From Candidatus Cloacimonadota bacterium (GTDB lineage Bacteria > Cloacimonadota > Cloacimonadia > Cloacimonadales > WRIO01), in contig JAGOCT010000003.1 of the NCBI GenBank assembly GCA_017998585.1, positions 1 to 18,453 of the forward strand: a stretch of DNA of 18,453 nt, in the 5' to 3' direction. Under the pieces are notes generated by a model. That model did not search any database. It was not told where the DNA came from and saw nothing but the letters and a program-made list of their open reading frames with translations. Below, one piece after another: positions 13,288 through 18,453 of the stretch. The position numbers were made by a program, and so were the translations under genes. Each line of letters starts with the position of its first letter. Position 1 is the stretch's first letter.

Positions 13288-14532
13288 ATGAGAATTAAGA
13301 ATTATTTATCCGGTAAAATAGTGGTTCCTTTTGTTTTTATTTTCTTATTCACTTTATCGCTTTTTCTCGATAAACCAATGAATACACTGATTGGCTACTT
13401 TAATATTCTAACAAGTTCAGGTTTATTGATTTCAGATTATCTTCACATCGGAGGTTTGTCTGCCAGTCTGTTCAACGTTGCTTCTCTTTTACTGGTATAT
13501 TTCAGTCTGATTAATCACTTACAGATAAAGGTAACTGGCCCTATATTTGCTGGATTGTTTACGATAGCGGGTTTTGCATTTTTTGGTAAAAACCTGGTGA
13601 ATACACTACCTTTACTATCTGGCATTTATCTTTACTCTCTTTATCATAAAATAGACATCAGAAACGTAATGATTATCATATTATTTTCAACAGGTATATC
13701 GCCACTGGTTAGTTTTACCATGTTTGATTCAGGGATTAACTTAATATATAGTATCCCTTTAGGCATATTTCTTGGTGTTTTTACAGGATTTATATTACCT
13801 CCTTTTGTGGCTCATACAGTGAAATTTCATAGTGGATATGACTTGTACAATATTGGTTTTGCGATGGGAATACTGGCATTGATATATACCGCTGGGTTCA
13901 AAGCTTTTGGTATAATTGTAAGCCCTGTTAATCTGATATCAGTTGATTATCACTGGATTTTGTTTTCTGTTTTGCTGCTTTTTTCTGCAAGTTTTATTAT
14001 TATTGCTTATATGATTGATAATTCTGTACATACAGCCTATACGCTTATATTAGAAAAATCAGGGAGATTGGTTACTGATTTTATACGAGAAGCCGGTTTA
14101 GCGCCTGCATTGCTTAATATAGGTCTTATGGGGTTTTTGTCTCTCATATTTGTTTTAGTACTGAATATCAAAATCAGTGGTCCGGTTATTGGCGGGATTC
14201 TAACCGTGATGGGATTTTCCGCATTTGGTAAACATCCAAAAAACTCAGTACCAGTAATGCTTGGTGTTACTGCTGCAGCCTTTTTATCTCATTATACGCT
14301 TAATTCTGCAAGTGTTGTGATTGCTATTTTTTTTGGAACTGCTCTTGCCCCTATCAGTGGTAAATATGGTCCGGTTATTGGTTTTTTTGCTGGTTTTGTT
14401 CATTTTTTTGTAGTTCAGGCCACTTCACCGTTTCAAGGTGGCTTTGATTTATATAATAATGGTTTTGCTGCAGGTTTTGTAGCAGCAGTATTTGTCCCGA
14501 TACTTGAATCTTTTAGAAAGGAAGAGGAATAA
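13288..14532 (+). CDS. DUF1576 family polytopic membrane protein
   Basis: A 414-aa, very hydrophobic protein with around ten membrane segments, a length and sequence style I recognise as DUF1576, a family without known function. It is built of two homologous halves. GLSASLFNVA...KVTGPIFAGLFTIAGF..FGK (first ~56-101) matches GLAPALLNIG...KISGPVIGGILTVMGF..FGK (~270-315). HSGYDLYNIGFAMG (181-194) matches QGGFDLYNNGFAAG (383-396). Such duplication, with re-entrant-looking Gly-rich segments, is common in channels and transporters, so a transport role is plausible but not shown. A short charged tail (ESFRKEEE) ends the protein. The next gene begins at the base after its stop codon, and that gene's Shine-Dalgarno lies in the last codons here. 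Codon use is like the neighbours. Family moderately to well supported; substrate unknown. Confidence 0.8.
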   Translation: MRIKNYLSGKIVVPFVFIFLFTLSLFLDKPMNTLIGYFNILTSSGLLISDYLHIGGLSASLFNVASLLLVYFSLINHLQIKVTGPIFAGLFTIAGFAFFGKNLVNTLPLLSGIYLYSLYHKIDIRNVMIIILFSTGISPLVSFTMFDSGINLIYSIPLGIFLGVFTGFILPPFVAHTVKFHSGYDLYNIGFAMGILALIYTAGFKAFGIIVSPVNLISVDYHWILFSVLLLFSASFIIIAYMIDNSVHTAYTLILEKSGRLVTDFIREAGLAPALLNIGLMGFLSLIFVLVLNIKISGPVIGGILTVMGFSAFGKHPKNSVPVMLGVTAAAFLSHYTLNSASVVIAIFFGTALAPISGKYGPVIGFFAGFVHFFVVQATSPFQGGFDLYNNGFAAGFVAAVFVPILESFRKEEE

Positions 14533-14886
14533 ATGGCATTACATGAAATAAAGAAAAACTGTAAGATAGTGAATGAATTATTGATGTATTTAATGAGAAA
14601 TTCATTTCATCAGATAGAGATGCATATTGATTATCAGACTGATGAAAGTGTTATCACTTTTATTGTTGATGAATGTCCTTCTGAAGTAATTTCCCAGATG
14701 GCTGAAAATCTTAACAAAGGCAGACGATATGAGTTTGAAGGTTATTATTGGGAACTGATGGGTGAAAGTGATAATACGAATCAGCTCAGTATTATTGGCA
14801 TGTTGGTTGATGGTATTCATTTTGAAGAAAAAAATGGAAGAACAAAGATGATCATTCATCGAAAACATACCTTTTTAAAAAAATAA
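14533..14886 (+). CDS. Small cytoplasmic protein coupled to the DUF1576 gene; possible degenerate GHKL-like domain
   Basis: A 117-aa protein without signal peptide or membrane segment, net acidic in the middle and basic at the end. It begins exactly after the stop codon of the DUF1576 gene (TAAATG); the purine run GGAAGAGGAA serves as ribosome site, so translation is almost surely coupled. I do not recognise the family. An N-terminal helix (KKNCKIVNELLMYLMRNSFH), strands (IEMHIDYQ, VITFIVDE) and a C-terminal LSIIGMLVDGIHFEEKNGRT followed by a basic strand give an order reminiscent of RsbW/GHKL ATPase domains (helix with Asn, then GxxLVD and a final strand). The ATP-lid and key Asp/Gly boxes are not clear, so this is only a fold guess. 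A regulatory or accessory subunit of the membrane protein is the simplest inference. Confidence 0.75.
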   Translation: MALHEIKKNCKIVNELLMYLMRNSFHQIEMHIDYQTDESVITFIVDECPSEVISQMAENLNKGRRYEFEGYYWELMGESDNTNQLSIIGMLVDGIHFEEKNGRTKMIIHRKHTFLKK

Positions 14887-14930
14887 GATATTTTGTATTC
14901 ATAAAAAATGAGATAATTAAATGATGAATC

Positions 14931-14935
14931 AGGAG
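14931..14935 (+). promoter_or_regulatory. Ribosome binding site deciding the rmuC start
   Basis: AGGAG is followed by five bases and then ATG at 14941. The other in-frame candidates, GTG at 14935 and ATG at 14938, overlap or lie too close to this site. Confidence 0.55.
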
Positions 14936-14940
14936 TGATG

Positions 14941-16452
14941 ATGGAATTTATTATAGAATTAGCCAGTTTGATTTTACTGATTGTATTGCTTTTTATTGTG
15001 ATTTTTAAAAAGAATCATTCGCAAATGAATGGTGATACGCTTACGAAAATATATAAAGATGAGTTATCCAGATTAAAAAAAGAATTAATGGATGAAAATT
15101 CTAATCAACGCATCGAATTAAATCAAACCTTACAAATGATAAAACATGAAATCAATCAAAACTTAAAAGATAATAAAGTCGAGATAAACAATTGTCTTGA
15201 TCAGTTTCGAAAAACAATCAGTGAAAAAATGGATTCTTTGACTAATCAGCAAAAAGAAAATAATGAGAAAATTATTGAGAAACAGAATATTGTTCGTCTG
15301 GAAACAGAAAAAAAACTTGAAAACAATTCTGGCAATTTATCCAAATCATTTGAGAATTTAAATATCAGCTTAAAACAAAACCTTTCTGAATTTGGAGATA
15401 ATCAAAGAAAATATGCTGAAGAATATATCAGAAAACACGACGATATCAAAAAAGCAACAGATGATAAATTAGAGCTTATCCGCAAAACCGTTGAAGATAA
15501 ACTGATGATACTTCAAAATGAAAATAGCAAAAAACTGGATGAAATGAGACATATTGTTGACAGGAAGCTTCAGGAAACACTTGATAAAAAACTAAGTGAC
15601 TCTTTTAATACTGTAAGCCAACAGCTACAAGAAGTTTATAAAGGCTTAGGAGAAATGAAAACTTTAGCTAACGATGTGGGTGGTTTAAAAAAGGTATTGA
15701 CCAATGTTAAAACCAGAGGTATCATTGGTGAGATTCAATTAGGTAATATTCTTGAAAGTATTTTGAGCCCTGAACAGTATGAGCACAACGTAGCAATCAA
15801 ACCTAACTCCCAGGAAAGAGTTGAGTATGCGATTAAGTTACCTGGAAAAGATAATACGCTTCAATCTGTTTATTTGCCAATAGACTCCAAATTCCCTGAT
15901 TCGGCTTATCAGAATCTATTAAAAGCCTATGATGAAGCAGATGCAGACAAGATTACTCAGTGTCGAAAAGAGTTGGAGAAAACAATTAAAGCGTTCTCAA
16001 AGGACGTTTACAGTAAATATATCAATCCTCCCTATTCTACTGATTTTGCTATCATTTTTCTGCCTTTTGAAGGATTATATGCTGAAGTGCTTCAAAATAC
16101 AAATCTGGTTCATCAGATTCAAAATGATTATCATATTAATATTGCTGGACCTACAACTCTGGGTGCTTTCATCAATAGTTTACAAATGGGCTTTAAAACA
16201 CTCGCTATCGAAAAAAGATCAAGTGAAGTATGGAAATTGTTGAGCACAATTAAAACTGAATTTACTAAGTTTGGCGGTGTTTTGGCTAATACACAGAATA
16301 AACTAAAAGTAGCCAGTGATGAACTGGATAAGCTGGTCGGCACTCGAACACGAAAGATTCAATCTGCACTAAAAAGTGTTGAATTGATGCCGGATCATTC
16401 AAAGCTTAATGAACTGGATAAATTTGAGGAGTCAGAAGATATTCAGATTTAA
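14941..16452 (+). CDS. rmuC: RmuC family DNA recombination protein
   Basis: A 503-aa protein with the complete RmuC layout. An N-terminal membrane segment (~1-22) is followed by a long charged coiled coil (~35-230, rich in Lys, Glu, Asn and Gln) and the RmuC domain (~236-482), related to restriction-endonuclease-like folds. Signature stretches are plain: TNVKTRGIIGEIQLGNILE (~254-271), LPIDSKFPDSAY (~313), TDFAIIFLPFEGLYAEVL, GPTTLGAFINSLQMGFKTLA followed by IEKRSSEVW (~402-430). In E. coli RmuC limits DNA inversion at short inverted repeats; the biochemical activity is not settled. The ATG at 14941 is chosen by spacing from AGGAG. It follows the small coupled gene after a 54-base gap with no clear terminator, so it may be co-transcribed with it; no convincing promoter of its own was seen. 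Confidence 0.93.
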   Translation: MEFIIELASLILLIVLLFIVIFKKNHSQMNGDTLTKIYKDELSRLKKELMDENSNQRIELNQTLQMIKHEINQNLKDNKVEINNCLDQFRKTISEKMDSLTNQQKENNEKIIEKQNIVRLETEKKLENNSGNLSKSFENLNISLKQNLSEFGDNQRKYAEEYIRKHDDIKKATDDKLELIRKTVEDKLMILQNENSKKLDEMRHIVDRKLQETLDKKLSDSFNTVSQQLQEVYKGLGEMKTLANDVGGLKKVLTNVKTRGIIGEIQLGNILESILSPEQYEHNVAIKPNSQERVEYAIKLPGKDNTLQSVYLPIDSKFPDSAYQNLLKAYDEADADKITQCRKELEKTIKAFSKDVYSKYINPPYSTDFAIIFLPFEGLYAEVLQNTNLVHQIQNDYHINIAGPTTLGAFINSLQMGFKTLAIEKRSSEVWKLLSTIKTEFTKFGGVLANTQNKLKVASDELDKLVGTRTRKIQSALKSVELMPDHSKLNELDKFEESEDIQI

Positions 16453-16787
16453 AAAGCATTATAATAATTTTATATGAAAATATGTCTATAAATAGATTAA
16501 TGGTGTTTATTGAGAGAATTCTTTCCTTATTGCATCCTTATCCTTTCCTTATCAATCCTTTATCATGTATTAATCTTTTTTTTTGAAGAAAAGTGCTTAA
16601 AAAACTATCAAGTATTTGCTTTTTTCAGACAGATAATCATTATGCTGAGTCAATATAATTGTTAAAAGATTCAAAATCTAGTTTCATTAAAGTGATTAAA
16701 TAGATGGACTGATATAAGGATTTTAATTTGAGATATTTGTGGTTATTAAGTTCATTATGAATAATTCTGTCGAGATTGTTAAATAAT
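16453..16787. other. Gene-poor intergenic stretch after rmuC
   Basis: Very AT-rich, with no plus-strand gene and no clear terminator hairpin. It contains the phased TCCTTAT repeats (16524-16563), long T runs at 16575-16584 and 16619-16625, and one ATAAGGA (16714-16720), the reverse complement of the repeat. The minus strand has an open frame of 99 codons (16640-16939) that overlaps the next gene antisense and lacks a ribosome site. Confidence 0.5.
16524..16563 (+). repeat. Phased direct repeats of TCCTTAT
   Basis: TCCTTAT begins at 16524, 16535 and 16546, each exactly 11 bases apart, and a variant TCCTTTAT begins at 16556. The spacing places the copies on nearly the same face of the helix, as in tandem binding sites for dimeric or oligomeric regulators. 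It lies about 230 bases upstream of the promoter at 16788. Confidence 0.6.
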
Positions 16788-16816
16788 TTGACAAAATTGT
16801 TTGCTTTTGTTTTAAT
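16788..16816 (+). promoter_or_regulatory. Promoter of the PP-loop/metallo-hydrolase unit
   Basis: Perfect -35 TTGACA (16788-16793), 17-base spacer, and TTTAAT (16811-16816), five of six matches to TATAAT. Transcription would start near 16823, leaving a leader of about 20 bases that holds AAGGAG (16831-16836) before the ATG at 16842. Confidence 0.75.
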
Positions 16817-16841
16817 GAATTCAAAATTAGAAGGAGCATCA

Positions 16842-17831
16842 ATGTCTGAGAATAAAAAACGTGCTTTATCTTTGTTTTCGGGTGGCTTAGACAGCTTAGT
16901 GGTTGTTAAGTTTATGGAGAAACTGGGATATGAAGTCATTCCTGTTTTTTTTAAAACCCCTTTTTTTCATAATGAAAAAGCCCTGCATATGGCAAAAGTC
17001 AATCATATAAATATTGAAGTTATAGATATCACTGAAGAACACCTTGAAATGTTGAAAAATCCCCGATATGGTTATGGCAAGTTTTTAAACCCATGTATAG
17101 ATTGTCATGGATTAATGTTTAAAATCCTGTATCGTTATCTTGAAAAATATGATGCAGATTTTATGATTTCCGGAGAAGTATTAAAACAGAGACCAATGTC
17201 CCAGACAAAAAACGCTTTAATAGCAGTTGGCAAAGTAAGTACTTATGCTGATTTGATTGTCAGACCTCTTTCTCAAAAACTGTTACAGGATACCTTGCCT
17301 GTTCGTGAAGGATGGGTAAAAAAAGAAGAAATGCTAGATATTCAGGGAAGAACAAGATCAAGGCAGATGCAGCTTGCTGATGAATTGGGCATTAAAGAAT
17401 ATCCTAATTCTGGGGGTGGTTGCTTATTAACTGATAAAGGGTATACAAAACGCTTACAGGATTTGTTTGATTATGAGATGCTGACAAATGAATTTATTCA
17501 GTTCTTAGCTTATGGAAGGCATTTTAGAATTGACAACCATACAAAACTGATTGTTACAAGAATCAAAAATGAATCAGATATCATGACACCACAGTTAAAA
17601 AATGAAATTGTGTTGAAATGTAAAAACGTGCCAGGTCCTTTAGGTATTATTCAATTTAAGGAGACAGTCTCGCAGGATATGATCGAGTTATGTGCTTCAA
17701 TTCTTTTGAAATATAACAGTAAGGCCTCTATAAGTGAAATTGTCTCTTACGGCAAGGTTTTTGAACTGAATAATGATCTTACAATAAACCAAATTACCGA
17801 TGAAGCGCTAGCTAAATACAAAATAAATTAG
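16842..17831 (+). CDS. ThiI-domain PP-loop ATPase, tRNA thiolation-like
   Basis: A 329-aa protein. The PP-loop SGGLDS (13-18) near the N-terminus binds ATP for adenylation. Then come NPCIDCHG (Cys85, Cys88), SGEVLKQRPMSQ (110-121), RPLSQKLL (141-148), GRTRSRQ and SGGGCLLT (Cys194). This is the set found in proteins often labelled tRNA (5-methylaminomethyl-2-thiouridylate)-methyltransferase; that label comes from old MnmA naming, and the domain is ThiI-like. The C-terminal ~100 residues (from AYGRHFRI) resemble the NFACT-R_2-type RNA-binding region of this family. It lacks the THUMP and rhodanese domains of true ThiI. The likely reaction is ATP-dependent sulfur transfer to tRNA, with the cysteines as sulfur carriers or iron-sulfur ligands; target base unknown. 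The frame opens upstream at 16776, but AAGGAG five bases before ATG 16842 and the promoter at 16788 support the shorter start. Confidence 0.85.
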   Translation: MSENKKRALSLFSGGLDSLVVVKFMEKLGYEVIPVFFKTPFFHNEKALHMAKVNHINIEVIDITEEHLEMLKNPRYGYGKFLNPCIDCHGLMFKILYRYLEKYDADFMISGEVLKQRPMSQTKNALIAVGKVSTYADLIVRPLSQKLLQDTLPVREGWVKKEEMLDIQGRTRSRQMQLADELGIKEYPNSGGGCLLTDKGYTKRLQDLFDYEMLTNEFIQFLAYGRHFRIDNHTKLIVTRIKNESDIMTPQLKNEIVLKCKNVPGPLGIIQFKETVSQDMIELCASILLKYNSKASISEIVSYGKVFELNNDLTINQITDEALAKYKIN

Positions 17832-17840
17832 GAGGATATC

Positions 17841-18453
17841 ATGATAAAATACAAACTTTATAACCTGTTAGAGAATTTTGAGACCAATACCTATTTAGTT
17901 TGGGATACTGAAAGCAAAGAAGCTATCATTATTGATCCTTCAGCACCCAGCGAAAATCTGGCTGATGAGATATCTGCAATGGATCTAAAAATCATTCATA
18001 TTTTTAATACTCATGGTCATGGTGATCATATTGGAGGAAATGAATATTTTCATAGATTGTATAAAGTACCGATTGGTATTCACAGTTATGATGCTGAGAT
18101 GCTTTTAAATTCAACGCTTAACCTGAGTGATTTTATGTACACGCCGATTATTTCACCAGCTGCAGAATTTTTAATCAGAGATAGAGATCACTTTTATCTG
18201 GGTGAAACTCAGGGTGAGATTATGCATACACCAGGTCATACCAAAGGTTGTATTGTGATTTATCTTAAACCATACTTATTCTCAGGTGATACACTGTTTA
18301 ATCTGAGTGTTGGAAGGACAGATCTTCCAGGTGGAGACAGCAGACAATTATCAAAATCAATCAAAGAAAAGATTTTTTCTTTACCTGATAACACGATTGT
18401 ATTGCCTGGACATGGTCCCTCTTCCACTGTTGGTCAGGAAAAACAAGAAAATC
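17841..18453 (+). CDS. Metallo-beta-lactamase-fold hydrolase, glyoxalase II-like (C-terminus cut)
   Basis: A plus-strand gene of 204 codons that runs off the window end, probably only a few residues short of complete. All seven metal ligands of a dinuclear site are present: THGHGDH (His58, His60, Asp62, His63), PGHTKG (His133), SGDTLF (Asp150) and PGHGP (His191). This matches the short glyoxalase II-like hydrolases (about 205-215 aa); substrates may be thioesters, and some relatives are persulfide dioxygenases. The GDTLF...GRTDLPGGD segment is typical of the YcbL-like group. There is no signal peptide, so it is cytoplasmic. The Shine-Dalgarno GGAGG overlaps the TAG stop of the PP-loop gene, so the two are translated together. 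A sulfur-metabolism link is inference from that neighbour. Confidence 0.88.
   Translation, partial: MIKYKLYNLLENFETNTYLVWDTESKEAIIIDPSAPSENLADEISAMDLKIIHIFNTHGHGDHIGGNEYFHRLYKVPIGIHSYDAEMLLNSTLNLSDFMYTPIISPAAEFLIRDRDHFYLGETQGEIMHTPGHTKGCIVIYLKPYLFSGDTLFNLSVGRTDLPGGDSRQLSKSIKEKIFSLPDNTIVLPGHGPSSTVGQEKQEN

Noticed and set aside
14887..14940. Promoter for rmuC (for example GATAAT near 14912)
   Set aside because: A -10-like hexamer exists, but no acceptable -35 lies at 16-18 bases, so I do not list it.
15929..16343. Alternative frames inside rmuC on both strands
   Set aside because: The rmuC frame carries all family signatures through this stretch; the others have no start signals.
16588..16626. 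Terminator after rmuC, with arms GAA-AAAAG and CTTTTTTC
   Set aside because: The stem is all weak pairs with a bulge, the loop is about 25 bases and no T tract follows, so it does not qualify.

Overview
The window is AT-rich and dense in genes. It looks like a Gram-negative chromosome: there are several Sec-exported proteins, outer-membrane beta-barrels, a lipoprotein with a lipobox, and a giant repeat protein ending in a FlgD-like C-terminal domain. A PorV/PorQ-type barrel beside a giant carboxypeptidase-regulatory repeat protein suggests the FCB group, perhaps Cloacimonadota. That placement is inferred from gene content and style, not from a marker gene.

Region 1 (1-11900, minus strand) is a cell-envelope block. 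A promoter near 11872-11900 reads into three tightly packed genes: a 523-aa outer-membrane barrel, a 2915-aa surface protein with about 20 tandem beta-sandwich repeats, and a 327-aa PorV/PorQ-like barrel. At both internal junctions the stop codon is part of the next Shine-Dalgarno (TAAGGAG), so the genes are probably translationally linked. A strong hairpin at 447-488 ends the unit. A separate, codon-optimised porin gene follows and runs off the left edge.

Region 2 (11933-13287) holds a minus-strand beta-lactamase-fold serine hydrolase lipoprotein. Its good promoter is embedded in inverted repeats shared with the divergent plus-strand genes.

Region 3 (13288-16452, plus strand) holds a DUF1576-type polytopic membrane protein with two homologous halves, a small acidic cytoplasmic protein that starts directly after its stop codon, and rmuC. 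Then comes a gene-poor stretch of nearly 390 bases (16453-16841), with a set of TCCTTAT repeats about one helical turn apart and, at its end, a near-consensus promoter.

Region 4 (16788 to the right edge) is a two-gene unit: a PP-loop, tRNA-thiolation-like ATPase with a predicted C-terminal RNA-binding region, and a metallo-beta-lactamase-fold hydrolase cut by the window end. No tRNA, rRNA, CRISPR array, insertion sequence or phage gene was seen.
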